Assembly: GCA_030789695.1 (NCBI GenBank) | Contig: CM061141.1 | Span: forward strand, 171,320,807 to 171,384,806 | Length of the DNA: 64,000 bases | Reading direction: 5' to 3' | DNA from: Scilla litardierei | Taxonomy: Eukaryota > Streptophyta > Magnoliopsida > Asparagales > Asparagaceae | Shown: in pieces, positions 47,651-58,660 of the stretch | Layout: every line of letters starts with the position of its first letter | How positions within the stretch are numbered: position 1 is the stretch's first letter | Position numbers and translations under genes: made by a program | Notes under the pieces: model-generated | Seen by the model: only the letters and a program-made list of their open reading frames with translations | Databases searched by the model: none | What the model was told of the DNA's origin: nothing

Positions 47651-48139
47651 GGTCACATAGGGTCTCCATCGAAATCGCCTTCTAATTATATCCAAGTCTG
47701 CGTCCAAGTTGCCGTCTAATTAACATGTTTTTAAGTATTAATCTCCTTTTGTGTGTGGGTGCGGGGGCTCATGAGATGTGTAACGTTGAAGTTTTAATGC
47801 TTTTTTTAGATACATCGTAATTGAAAGTTGTAATGCTTTAAGAAAAAGTATTTGTTCCTGTTTTTTGTGTGGTGCTGTATATGGCCGGTGTTGCGTGTGT
47901 TTCTTCCTCTCAATTAGAGGCAATTCATTTAATTTGAATGAAAACACTTGATCTTTTCTTTTTCTTGCTATTGATCTATTATCGAATTGCAAATAAAATG
48001 GTAAATTTTAAAAGGGGAAAATTACTGTGTGTGTGAGAGCGAAACTTTACTATTAATTATTAATTCAGGTAACCATGGATGGGAGAAAATATAAATTAAG
48101 AGGAGATTCGTTTTTATTTACAAGGAGGAACATGATACA
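47651..48139 (+). other. sHSP 3' flank inside the Helitron
   Basis: AT-rich sequence after the stop codon, with an AATAAA at about 47992 that could serve as a poly(A) signal. No further coding signal is seen. It ends at the second Helitron 5' end. Confidence 0.4.
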
Positions 48140-49493
48140 TCTATATTACATTTGACCAATTTTTTTGAATCCTAGGACTAACTAGGACAAGATAAAGAGT
48201 GACAGAGATTTGATCTTGATGAATCAATGGTTGGGATGAGGTTTTGAGAAAATTTGGAGGGTAAATATTTGAATTTTTGGAGGAAGGAATCATAACTTGG
48301 GGGGAATTTGTTGGGAAAACCCAAATTTTTGAAAACCGCACCCTCTCCCTTTCCAAATATTTTAAAACAGCACTTAATTTTTATCAATTAGTTAATAATG
48401 AGTGCTTAGCTTTTTCTTTTTAGTTGGTGAGTTTCTGGTGGGAAACAGCAGGACGGATACACTTCCATCTCATTCATAATTTTTCATGTAAATTAATGAA
48501 CTCTGCATATTCTCAAATTTCAAAAGATTTAACACTAACCAAACATGGGCACGGTTCAGGAATTAAACATTGAGTCGATCAAGAGTCGATTTTCATTCAG
48601 AGGCACAAAACAGAACATACGACGCATTCTCGATTTAGCCAGAGTTCGCAATACAATACAACTAATTGTGATCGAATTAAATTAGATGTTGGTTGTTGCG
48701 ATTAAAAGACACGTTTGAATCTGGCGTTTGTTTAACGACACGTTGACAGATACCCTTATCATACGCTGTTATACGGGAAAAGAAATTAGCATGTGAATGT
48801 AGATGTGTATTAACCTTTGTTAGTCAAATCAATACGTACATGAACTTTAATGTTTGGCTATACAGTTGGGGCCGAATGCACCCCTCGCCGAAACTAAATT
48901 TTTGTTCGTTTAAATTTTAGATGGTAAAATAATTTTTGAGTAGAACAAATATTTTGAGGGGATATCTTAAATGGCACGGTTCATGAGCACCGAAGGGGGT
49001 CATACCGAAATTTTTGTTCATTGCTAAATTTTTGTTCCTTAAAATTTTGGAGGGGAATTAATTTTTGGACCCAAAGGCGCCCGCGCTGAATTTTTTGTTC
49101 GTTGAAATTTTTGTTTATTAAAATTTTGGTGGGGCAATAAATTTTGGTGGGGAAATAAATTTTGGCGCCAAAGGCGCCCGCGCCATTTTTTATGCTAACT
49201 TTTTGTTCCGTGCCGAAGGCACATGTGCCGAATTTGTTATCAGCCGAATTTGTTGTTTCCAACCGAAGGCGCCCGTGCCGAATTTGTTGTTTCGTGTCGA
49301 ATTTGTAGTTCCGTGTTGAAGGCGTCTGCGCCGAATTTGTTGTTCCGTGCCGAAGGCGCCCGTGCCGCTAAATATTTTTACGCTAATTTATTGTTCTTTT
49401 AAATTTTGGCTTTGAAAATAATTTTTTGGGGAACAAAGATTTCGCGGGGAAAATCTTAAATGAACCGTGCCCGCGGGCACGGGTTATGACTAG
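48140..49493 (+). mobile_element. Inner Helitron unit (second 5' end to shared 3' end)
   Basis: At 48140, after A, TCTATATTACATTTGACC restarts a sequence colinear with the outer 5' end: the TTTTTTGAATCCTAGGACTA, ACTAGGACAAG and GATTTGATCTTG words match those at 45100-45200. From there to CTAG at 49493 is 1354 bp. The last 600 bp hold imperfect repeats of GGCGCCCGTGCCGAATTTGT and TAAAATTTTGGNGGGG-like words and no ORF of note. It may be an older, complete short Helitron whose 3' end was reused by the larger one. Confidence 0.7.
49465..49493 (+). other. Helitron 3' terminus (hairpin plus CTAG)
   Basis: Stem CCGTGCCC/GGGCACGG with a 2-nt loop (GC), spacer GTTATGA, CTAG, then flanking T. It is almost identical to the terminus at 13050-13079, so the two elements belong to one family. 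Confidence 0.9.
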
Positions 49494-49765
49494 TCTTCTA
49501 TAAAGCACAGAAAATAGCCGTGAGGTTAGAAAAATCCGCAAAAATGTCCTTTGGAGAAGATCAACATTTTCAATTGAAACATAAGAGAAGAAAAAATTCA
49601 GATATAAAAATCATATCTTTTAATATAAAGATCCATATCTTTCAGAAAATGTAGAAAATATGACCGAGCTTAGAAAAATCCGAAAAATGTTCGTTGGAAC
49701 CAGTAGATCGCAATTTTCAACTTAAAAAATAAGAGAGGCCAAAATTCGGCCATAAAATCATATTA
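49494..49765 (-). repeat. Sat1 fragment between Helitron and Sat2 island
   Basis: Nearly two monomers in the reversed orientation (AAAATCCGCAAAAATGTCCT and AAAAATCATATC words). It continues the monomer broken by the Helitron. Confidence 0.9.
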
Positions 49766-49886
49766 TTTTGAACCCGTGAGTGGATTATTATTGTTTTCTC
49801 ATGAAAAGCGACGGTGATGCACTATCGATGTCATATGAGTCAAGATTTCGGTCGTTTGATGCCCGGATTGGCCTATACCTTAGGCT

Positions 49887-50257
49887 GCCAGAAATAGTTA
49901 AATGCTTCAACACTACTATTCGCAGCAACCGTGGGGTTATTTTCACAATCGAAATCTAATGAGAAGTCAAGGAAACTACCTCTCCTCTTCACATAGAAAC
50001 ACGAGACGCTTCGCATTTGATCCCTTATTTACCCACAACCCCTGCGAAATCCATGTGAGTCCCAAAAAATCGTTAACTTTGGCAATTGCTTGTGTAACGA
50101 ATTTTATTGGCGTTGTGGAAAAATAAAGGGCCAAATGAGGAGCGTCCGTAGTTTCTAAGAGGAGGTAGTTTCCATGACTTTCCATGAGATTTCGTGTGGG
50201 AGAACCACTTGCTTGCTGCGAATAGTGGGGTTGAAGTATTTTACTATTTCTGGTAGC
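49887..50257. repeat. Foldback formed by two inverted Sat2-related arms
   Basis: 49887-50021 (GGCTGCCAGAAATAGTTAAA ... CTTCGCATTTG) is matched in reverse complement by about 50119-50257 (CAAATGAGGAGCGTCCG ... TTTACTATTTCTGGTAGCC). The arms are about 135 bp and moderately diverged, with a spacer of about 100 bp. The arms resemble part of a Sat2 unit. Confidence 0.8.
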
Positions 50258-50309
50258 CCAAGCTATTGGGCAATCCCGTCAACAAACTACCGAAAACTTG
50301 GCACCAACG

Positions 50310-50850
50310 TGTCATGCCCCGCTTCCCAGGATACCTGGGAAGTAGGAATCCGTCACATGTATGCCTGAAGAGGCAAAGGTGATGGAGAATGAGAGGAGAA
50401 GAGAGAGAAATAAGACAGAGACAGACCACTGCGCACATGTTGGGATAGTACGTGTAATGCTCCACAATACTCAATGAATCGCAGTATAACCCAAAGAGAC
50501 ATCGAAACACAACATTTCGAAACAAATAACCTTCCATATAGGTAACAAGGCTCAATTAAAACTTATGTACACATTTCTTTCAGGTACAACTCAACACACC
50601 CAAGTATTACACTAGTGTTGAGTATTGAATTTCTCCCTACTTGGTGTTGATAATGAGCAAACATAAATACTTGTGACTAATCCCCCTACTTGCAGTTAAT
50701 CTATTGCCTAAGAATATCATGAAGATCAATTAGTAATGGATGTCACTTAAGGATCAATCAAAGCGTGAAAAGTGAATTGGATGATCAAAGATGATGAATG
50801 AAGCTCCTAGAAGACTTCAAGCTCATTCTTTGGAAAGAAGAGAGGCTAAT
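50310..50850. other. Foreign insert in Sat2, unassigned
   Basis: About 540 bp unlike Sat2. It starts near TGTCATGCCCCGCTTCCCAG, a word typical of some gypsy LTR starts, and then a purine-rich GAGAGGAGAAGAGAGAGAAA stretch follows. No matching end or TSD was found, so an LTR fragment is only a suggestion. Confidence 0.35.
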
Positions 50851-53800
50851 ACAAGATGTAAAGGCTATTCCAATTGAAATTTCGTGGGAACAAGAAAACC
50901 TACCTCCTCTCCATATATAAACAATGTTTATTCTCCATTTGTCCTCACATTCCTCCAAAACTCTCACGAATTCCGTGCGAATCCCAGAAATCAGAGACGG
51001 GTGCCATTGCTTATACTTAGAATCCAATAGTAAATTCTTGTAGTTATTGGTGACGCATTATTGAAAGCTTAGAAATGGGGATTTCGATCGGTTGAGGCCA
51101 ATAATGCCCTCCTTCATCCATTAGAGTGAGCTAGTGCAGCCAGAAACCGAAAAATGCTTCAAACCTTCTATTCTGGACAACCGTTGGGCAATGCCAATTG
51201 AAATTTCGTGGGAATAGAGGAAACAACCTCCACTCCACATTGAAACAATCTTTACACACCATTTGTCCTCATATTCTTCTAAAACTCTCACGAAATCTCT
51301 GTGAGTCCCAAAAATCAGAGACAAGTGCAATTTCTTGTGTTTTGAATCCAAGAGTAAATTCTTGCAGTTTTTCGATATAAAACGATGGTGACGCACTATC
51401 GAAAGCTCAGGAATGAAGATTTCGATCGTTTAAGGCCTAGAATGCCCTCCTTCATCTATTAGAGTGAGCTAGGGTAGCCAGAAACCGAGACTGCATCATA
51501 CATGCTATTTTGGGCAACCGTTGGGCAATTCCAATTGAAATTTTGTGGGAATAGAGGAAACAACCTCCACTCCACATTGAAACAACGTTTACTCTCCATT
51601 TGACCACATATTCCTCAAAAAACCTCACGAATTCCATGTGAGTGCTTGAAATCAGAAACGGGTGCAATTGCTTGTGTTTTGAATCCAAGAGTAAATTCAC
51701 GTAATTTTTCTATAGAAAACGATGGTGACGCACTATCAGAAGATTAGGAACGAAGATTTTGATCGTTTGAGGCCTAGAATGCCCTCCTTCATCCATTAGA
51801 GTGATCTAGGGCTGCCAGAAACTGAAAAATACTTCAAACGTGTTATTTTGGATAACTGTTGGGCAATTCCAATTAAAATTTCGTCGGAATTAGGAAAACT
51901 ACATCCTCTCCACGTAGAAACAACATTTACTCTCCATTTATCCTTATATTCCTCCAAAACTCCCACGAAATCTGTGCTAGTCCCAAAGTCAGAGACGGGT
52001 GCAATTACTTGTGTTTTGAATCCAAGAGTTAATTCTTGCAGTTTTTCGGTAGATAACGATGGTGACGCACAATCGGAAGGTCTGGAACGAATATTTCGAT
52101 CGTTTGAGGCCTAAAATACCATCCCTTAGAGTGAGCTAGGGCAGCCAGAAATCGAATAAAATTCTTCAAACCTTCTATTTTGGGCAACCGTTGGGTAATT
52201 ACAATTGAAATTTCATGGGAATAAAGCAAACAACCTCATTGAAACAATGTTTACTCTAAATTTGTCCTCATAGTCCTTCAAAACTAACATGTAATCCTCG
52301 CGGGTCCCAGAAATCAGAGACGGGCGCAATTACTTTTGTTTTGAATCCAAGAGTAAATTATTGTTGTTTTTTGGTAGAAAACGACGGAGACGCACTATCG
52401 AAAACTCAATAACGAAGATTTCGATCATTTGGGTCCTAGAATGCACTCCTTCATCCATTAGAGTGAATTAGGGCAGCCAAAACCGAGAAATGCTTCAAAC
52501 CTTCTATTTTGGGCAACCATTTGATAATTCCAACTGAAATGTCTTGGGACTAGTAAACAACCTTCTCTCCCCATAGAAAAAACATTTACTCTCCATTGTC
52601 CTCATATTCCTCCAAAACTCCCACGAATTCCGTGCGAGTCCCAGAAACCAGAGACATGTGCAATTGCTTGTGTTTTGAATCCAAGAGTAAATTCATGTAT
52701 TTTTTTTGTAGAAAACGATGGTGACGGACTATCGGAAGCACATGAACGATGATTTCGATCGTTTGAGGCCTAGAATTCAGTCCTTCATACATTGTAGTGA
52801 GCTAGGGTAGCCAGAAATTGAAAAATGCTTCAAACCTTTTATTTTGGACAACCGTTGGGCAATTCCAATTAAAATTTCATCGGAATTGGGAAAACTACCC
52901 CCTCTCCATGTAGAAACAACGTTTACAATCCATTTGTCCTCGTATTCCTCTAAAACTCCCACGAAATCCGTGCGAGTCCCAAAAATCAAAGACGTGTGCA
53001 ATTTGCTTTTGTTTTGAATCCAAGAGTTAATTCTTATAGTATTTCGATGGAAAACAATGGTGACGCACTATCAAAAGCACAAGAACGAATATTTTGATCG
53101 TTTGAGGCTTAGAATGCATTCCTTCATCCATTAGACTGAACTAGGGCAGTCAGAAATCGAAAATTACTTCAAACCTTCTATTTTATGCAACCGTTGGGCA
53201 ATTCCAATTGAAACTTCGTGGGAATAAAGAAAACAACCTACTCTCTGCATTGAAACAACGTTTACTTTACATTTTTTCTCTTAGTCCTCCAAAACTCCCA
53301 CAAAATTCTCGCGAGTCTCTGAAATCAAAGACATGTACAATTGCTTGTGTTTTGAATATAAGAGTAAATTCATGTCGTTTTCAAGAGAAAAAGATGGTGA
53401 CGTACTCTCGAAAGCTCAGCAACGAAGATTTCGATTGTTTGAGGCCTAGAATGCACTCCTTCATCGATTAGAGTGAGCTAGGGCAGCCAGAAGCCGAAAA
53501 ATACTTCAAACCTGCAATTTTGGGCAACTATTGGACAATTCCAATTTAAATTACATGGCAATAGAGGAAACAACATCCACTTTGCATATAAACAACATTT
53601 ACTCTCCATTTGTCCTCATATTCCACCAAAACATCGACGAATTCCATGCGAGTCCCAGAAATCAGAGACGAGTGCCATTGTTTGTGTTTTGAATTTAAGG
53701 TAAATTCTTTTAGTTTTTTGTGTAGAAAACGATGGTGACGCACTATCAGAAGCTCAGGAATGAATATTTCGATCGTTGGAGGCCTAGAATGGTATTCTTC

Positions 53801-54524
53801 ACCCATTAGAGTGAGCTAGGGCAGCCATAAACCGAAAAATGCTTCGAACTTGTTATTTTGAGCAACAATTGAGCAATTCCAATTGAAATTTCGTACGAAC
53901 AGGGGAACCTACCTCCTCTCCATATAGAAACAATGTTTGCTCTCCATTTGTCCTCATATTCCTCCAAAACTCCCACGAATTCCGTGCGAGTCCCTAAAAT
54001 CTGAGGCCGTGCAATTGCTTGTGTTTTGAATCCAAGAGTTAATTCTTGTAGTATTTTGGTAGAAAATGATGGTGACAACACTATCAGAAGCTACAAAGCA
54101 AATAGTTTGATCATTTGAGGCCTAGAATGCTCTCTTTAATTCATTAGAGTGGGCTAGGGCAGCCAGAAGTCGAAAACTGCTTCTAACCTTCTATTTTGTG
54201 CAACCGTTGGGCAATTCTAATTGAAACTGCGTGGGAATAAAGAAAACAACCTCATCTCTACATTGAAACAACTTTTACTCTACATTTGTCCTCATAGTCC
54301 TCTAAAACTCCCACGAAATTCTCGTGAGTCCTCGAAATTAAAGACATGTGCAATTGCTTGTGTTTTGAATCTAAGAATAAATTCGTATTGTTTTCGATCG
54401 AAAACGATGGCGACAAACTATCAGAAGCTCAGAAACGAAGATTTCGATTGTTTGAGGCCTAGAGTGCACACCTTCATCCATTAGAGTGAGCTAGGGTAGC
54501 CAAAACCTGAAAAATACTTTAAAC

Positions 54525-54529
54525 CTACT
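54525..54529. other. TSD of the gypsy element, left copy
   Basis: CTACT before the TG at 54530, repeated at 62061-62065 after the CA terminus. The joined site restores a Sat2 unit (AAACCTACTATTTTGGGCAA). Confidence 0.95.
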
Positions 54530-55491
54530 TGTTTCAGAGTGTTTTCTCACTACAAAGCGTTGACCGTGGACAACCCGGTCAACGTGGTCAAGGGGCCCGC
54601 TTGGGTCCCTCGGGGGCTTCGAGTCGGTGCGGATGGGGCGAGGGGAAGCCTCGGCCCTGGTTGAGATGCTCGGCCTCGGACGGTCGCGCACGGACTCGGA
54701 GGTAGGACGACGAGGGGTAGCCTCAGTCGTCCAGCTAGATGCGTGGTCGGTGAAGGGCGAGGGGAAGCCTCGGCCCTGGGCGAGACGCTCGGCCTCGGCG
54801 GGATGTGCTCGGCCTCGGCGGTCGGACGATGAGGGGAAGCCTCACTCGTCCAGCGGGGTACGCGGTCGGCGAGGGGCGAGGGGGAGCCTCGGCCCGTTGA
54901 TCGGATGTCCTCCTGCGTAGACGAGAACGCTCGTCAGGGGGCCGGACCTTGGTTCCGGCCAAATCCCCTCCGATGCCTAAGTCAGATAGAGATCTGAAAG
55001 AGGAGGCCCGGCGGAGACGGTTCGACTCGTGAGGAGATCGGAACGGCGTCTCACGGCACGAGCGGGGGAGGAAGGAGATGGAAAGGAGGAACAAGGTCGT
55101 TGATGGAGTACCTTAGGCTTTAGATACCTGAGATGCGGTCCTTTGCTTCGTCGTCCTCCTAGCCCTTTTAAAGAGCTCCCAGCGTGATTGCCTCTGGCCC
55201 ACTTCCCTCGCCCGCCCTCAATCGTGCCCCCTCAATCCGCCCCCCGTCGCCGCCCCTTGCGCCATGCCCGCACCTCCCCATTACCGTCATTTAGTGGTCG
55301 CGGAACCGAGGGAGTGGTTATCGCAGGAGTGGGCGAGTGACCAGCGGGTACTGGGGCCGGGTCGGATCGATAGCAGGGGGGGGTCCCTTAGTGGGTCTTG
55401 TGACACAGGCCGGTATACGTAGATGGGCTCTTGGCCAGCAATTGGGCTCCTGGGCTCGTGTCTTTTGGGTCTCGGTCAAATAGGCGTAACA
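54530..55491 (-). repeat. 3' LTR of the gypsy element (962 bp)
   Basis: GC-rich, with internal short repeats of GAGGGGAAGCCTCGGCCCTG and CGAGACGCTCGGCCTCGG. In minus orientation it starts TGTTACGCCTATTTGACCGA. It is about 99% identical to 61100-62060. ORFs in it are repeated in both LTRs and are not genes. Confidence 0.95.
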
Positions 55492-55505
55492 ATTGCCCCC
55501 ATCGG
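55492..55505 (-). other. Polypurine tract of the gypsy element
   Basis: On the minus strand CCGATGGGGGCAAT directly precedes the LTR TG. The GGGGG run next to the LTR fits the plus-strand priming site. Confidence 0.65.
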
Positions 55506-55959
55506 TCGGGTTGATCGGCTTCGGCCTGTTCCGCTCGGCCGATGTGACTTCTGCCGATTTTGACAAGCTCGCCAGTCGATGTCGACTCATTTATTAGTCG
55601 TCATCATGAGTGGGCCCGTTCGATATTTTTAAGGTGCGGGCCCCGAAGCGCCGTTGGTCCTCTGATGCCGCCACGTGTGGCTGCAAGCTTACCCCCACCG
55701 TTCGCGGGGCCGTCTTCAATTGAGAAGCTGAGGGGTTCGGGCGCCGCCATCGGTGGGATCGATCGGCCTCGGCTAGCATGGTATAACCGCTACGCCTCCT
55801 GGGGTTCCGAGCGGCGCTTCAGTCGAGGCGTGGCCATAAATGTAGGTCATGATGAGGCGGATCGATTGGACTTCCCCTGGCGCCGATTTCGAAACGCCGC
55901 CAGTTCTTCGAAGCCTGCCGCGCGTCCTTGTCAGCCACTTCGAATTCACCCCTGCGCCC

Positions 55960-55970
55960 GGTATATAAGA
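55960..55970 (+). promoter_or_regulatory. TATA box for the antisense ORF
   Basis: CCCGGTATATAAGATCCTCA on the plus strand, about 145 bp upstream of the ATG at 56114, followed by a pyrimidine-rich leader (CCACTTCTCTCTTGCTCCTC). This is a convincing plant core promoter internal to the element and opposite to its Gag. Confidence 0.65.
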
Positions 55971-56113
55971 TCCTCAGCCGTGTTGATCTCCACTTCTCTC
56001 TTGCTCCTCCCGTTATTCAAAGCTTTCCACAACTCGGAGTTTCCCGTCGCCTTCGCTTCCTTGCCTTCTCCAAACTAGTTGAAAAAAGGTAATTCCTCTC
56101 TCGCTTTCATCTT

Positions 56114-58264
56114 ATGGCTGCTCTTAGGATAGGCGGTTCTGGTCAAAGGGCGAGGGATCCTCCGGAGTCCAGGCGGGGCGAGCCCCGGCTGGGGGAATCA
56201 GGTTCCCCCGCCGGGAGTCGTTCTCTTCAAGATAAGGGGAAGGGGAAACTTTTTCCAGACTACGCCCGTGATGACGTGGCGTCGACCGCCGTGCGGCTTA
56301 ATGTGCCCCCGGTTGTCCTCCGTACACCGTCGAGGACTCCTCCTTCGGTGGCCGCGGAGATCCGGGAAAGATATCTCTGCTTCCCATACGAGGTTCGAGT
56401 TCCATTTGTCGACGAGCGGATTTGCCTTCCGAGGAGCAATGAGGTCGGCGCCTACGTCGAGATGTTCCGCCTGGGTCTTCGCTTCCCGCTCCATCCCTTC
56501 TTCATCCAGGTCATGGAACATCTCACGGTGTCCCTTTGTCAGTTCACCCCGTGTTCGATCGCGGTACTGACGGGCTTCGTAATGCTCTGCTGTACCCATG
56601 GTCTGGAGCCGTCTCTCCCCCTTCTCTTCCACTTTTACCAGGTCTAGACGGTCGGTCCGGGGTCATGGCTGCTACTCCGAGCCCGTTCGAGGAGGGAATG
56701 CCTGATCGGGTTACCCCGCTGGTCAGGGGATTGGAACTCGGATTATGTCTTCGTGGTCTTCTTGGGTGAGGCCCAGATTTTGACAAGTTGGGGAGCGTCT
56801 GTCCAACCTCGCCCGCCGCTAGCCCTTTCTGAAGTTGATCAGGCAGTCGCCGTGACGCTGTTGGCTCTTCCTTTGGAATCGAAGTCCATCCGGTCTTTGT
56901 TGGATGACCTACTCCTGAAGGCCATCTTGTGGTCCCCGGGTAGGTCGCTTTTTCCCCCTCGGACTGCCCTGTGACTCATCCTGATTTCGGTTTCCTTTGC
57001 AGGGATGGCTGGCCGCGAGTTCGTCTGTGACGTTGATGAGCTGATCCGCCGTGGAGCTGCTCGGAGCCGAGGTAGTACCTCTGGAAGGGCGCCTCGGCGG
57101 ACCGTTGAGGAGGAAGTGCGCCGAGCCGAGCCCTCTGTGGGTAAGGTGGTGGCCGCGCCTCCCGCCTCTCCTTCTGGCGATCCCCTTCCCGGGGGGGTCA
57201 CAAGGGCCGGACCCGCCCCGTCAGCCCAAGAGGCAGGGGGTAATGGTGGGTCCGGTGCAGTTCCTCCTGCCCTTGGCGTGCCCCCTCAGGTTCCCGAGGG
57301 TGGGGATGGCGCGAGGCGGAAGCGCTCCCCTCCGGCGCCTTCGGAGCCCCACGGCGGGAAGAGGAGTAAGGAGGACGCGGATCCCTCCAGTCCGACGGGT
57401 TCCGCGCTTCCCGTGGCGTCCACCGGGGACCCTTCGGTAGCCGTGTCGACTACCCCCCTTGCAGCGTCCCTGCCCATATCACCGGGAATCGGGGCCTTGT
57501 TGGCGAGCAACATGGCTTCCCTTGTCGTCCCTGGGAGTTCGATGTTTGTCGATCGAGCCTTGGCCCAGCAGGTTGCCGAGGTCTCCGTCCCTCCCCGGGA
57601 CCGCAGCTTCCTCAAGAAGATCCCTGCTGACAAGATGTCGGATTCTTTGGTCTGGATCCTTCAACAGGTTTGGTTATCTCGCTATCCTCTCTTTCTCTTT
57701 ATCCTCTTCTTAGCCCATGTCTCGTCTTTTCAGGGTTCAGCGCTCGTTGTGGAGTTGCAGTGTCGAGCCGTCCGCTTGAGGGAGCTGGAGGAGTCCTCCA
57801 TGAGGGCTCAGGAGCGGGCCGGGGCGGCTGAGGTGGCTATGACTGAGGCCCAGATGGAGTCTCGGCGTCTCAACCTCCGCGTGGCCGAGTTGGAGGGACG
57901 AGTGGGTGACCTCCAGGGAAAGCTGGACGATGCTCATCAGTCGGCTGAGGAAGCGGCAGAGTCGTTCCGCCTGGAGAGGGAGGAGCTTCAGAGGGAACTG
58001 TCGGATCGGCGCCAGGTGATGCGGCTTGCGGAGGAGGTGGAGAAGGGCGTCGTCGAGACCCTGGGGAAGAGGATCTTCGGGGTCCTCAGGGAGGCCTCCA
58101 GTAAGTATGAAGACCTCATCGCCCCTCGGATCGTTGAAGTCGTCCAGTCTTCCTTCCGGGAATGTGCGGAGCGTGTCCGGCAAGCCCCTCCGCCGGTCGA
58201 TCCCCCTCGCTCCGAGCAGGGCGAAGTGCCCGAGGATGTGTCCTCCCGAGCTCGGGCTCCCTAA
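56114..58264 (+). CDS. Antisense additional ORF, transposase_28-like, spliced
   Basis: Predicted exons: 56114-56640, 56727-56938, 57003-57667 and 57734-58264. Exon 1 gives FPYEVRVPFVDERICLPRSN and FRLGLRFPLHPFFIQVMEHL, typical of the 'putative gypsy type transposon' domain (PF04195). Exon 2 encodes DWNSDYVFVVFLGEAQILTS. Exon 3 (acceptor TTTCCTTTGCAG) is disordered, rich in P, G and R, with a basic KRSKED patch. Exon 4 is a long coiled coil (RRLNLRVAELEGRVGDLQGK, REELQRELSDRRQVMRLAEE). The last intron, 66 bp, keeps the frame and has a GTTTGG donor and TTTTCAG acceptor. Such ORFs lie antisense near the 3' end of Tat-lineage gypsy elements; their function is unknown. Exon borders for exons 1-2 are inference. 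No disabling stop was seen within the exons. Confidence 0.75.
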
Positions 58265-58660
58265 GCAGTCCCTCCCGGCCTTATCCTCAAATTTTTAAGC
58301 ATCCGCTTCGCTTTGGGCCAGTCTACTTGAAATGGATCTCTGGCCCCCGCTATCTCCTTCGGCTTCGTTATCGGCTCCGTGGCCGATAATTGCTGGTTGC
58401 ATGGCTGTTAGCTTGGGCTAACTTCTTTGGGTCTTTTGTCAACCAATTTTGCTCTTTCGGTGTCGATCTAGCTTCTGTAGGTGAAGAACTCTGTCATTCG
58501 TCGTGAGTGGATTATTTGTAGAGTGTTTCCTTCGCCTTGATTCCCTGTAAATAAGACACATTTTTGTACTCTGGTTAACTATTATAAACGAAATTGACTT
58601 ACTCGGACTTCTCGTGTATTTTGCGTTGCTGCCTCGTTCTTGGCCTAGGATTGGATGACG
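58265..58660 (+). other. Possible 3' UTR of the antisense ORF
   Basis: About 400 bp between the ORF stop and the tandem repeat, with no coding motif. T-rich stretches and a TGTAAATAAGACA word are present, but no clear AATAAA. Confidence 0.35.

Larger units (their letters stand above)
45089..49493 (+). mobile_element. Gene-carrying non-autonomous Helitron (4405 bp)
   Basis: The 5' end is TC (TCTATTATACATTTGAC) after A at 45088. The 3' end is a hairpin (CCGTGCCC at 49465-49472, GGGCACGG at 49475-49482), a 7-nt spacer and CTAG (49490-49493), followed by T. Removing it restores a Sat1 monomer (GATCCATA joined to TCTTCTATAAAGCAC), so insertion between A and T without a TSD is exact. No Rep/helicase is encoded. 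It carries an MHK-like kinase fragment and a full-length-looking sHSP ORF, both in the Helitron's orientation. A second Helitron 5' end lies at 48140. Confidence 0.9.
49766..54524 (+). repeat. Sat2 satellite array, about 335-bp unit
   Basis: A second tandem family, unrelated to Sat1. Repeats of TTAGAGTGAGCTAGGGCAGC occur near 51126, 51464, 51800, 52129, 52462, 52795, 53132, 53470, 53808, 54144 and 54484, spaced 329-340 bp. Each unit contains GGGCAACCGTTGGGCAATTC, TTTGTCCTCATATTCCTCCA and GATGGTGACGCACTATCGGA. The first about 1.1 kb is irregular: it holds diverged units, a foldback and a foreign insert. ORFs of 60-100 codons on the minus strand repeat once per unit and look fortuitous. Confidence 0.93.

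Noticed and set aside
47215..47707. Antisense ORFs of 110-140 codons over the sHSP gene
   Set aside because: They are shadows of a GC-rich coding sequence. The plus-strand frame matches a known family end to end.
50785..53806. Repeated 60-90 codon minus-strand ORFs with an LISGTRTEFVGVLEEYEDKW-like word
   Set aside because: They occur once per Sat2 unit with the same content, have no start context, and are disrupted in many units. A satellite-encoded peptide is not supported.
54735..55094. 119-codon Arg/Ser-rich ORF present in both gypsy LTRs
   Set aside because: It is an LTR-internal open frame in GC-rich sequence, antisense or sense depending on the copy, with no domain.
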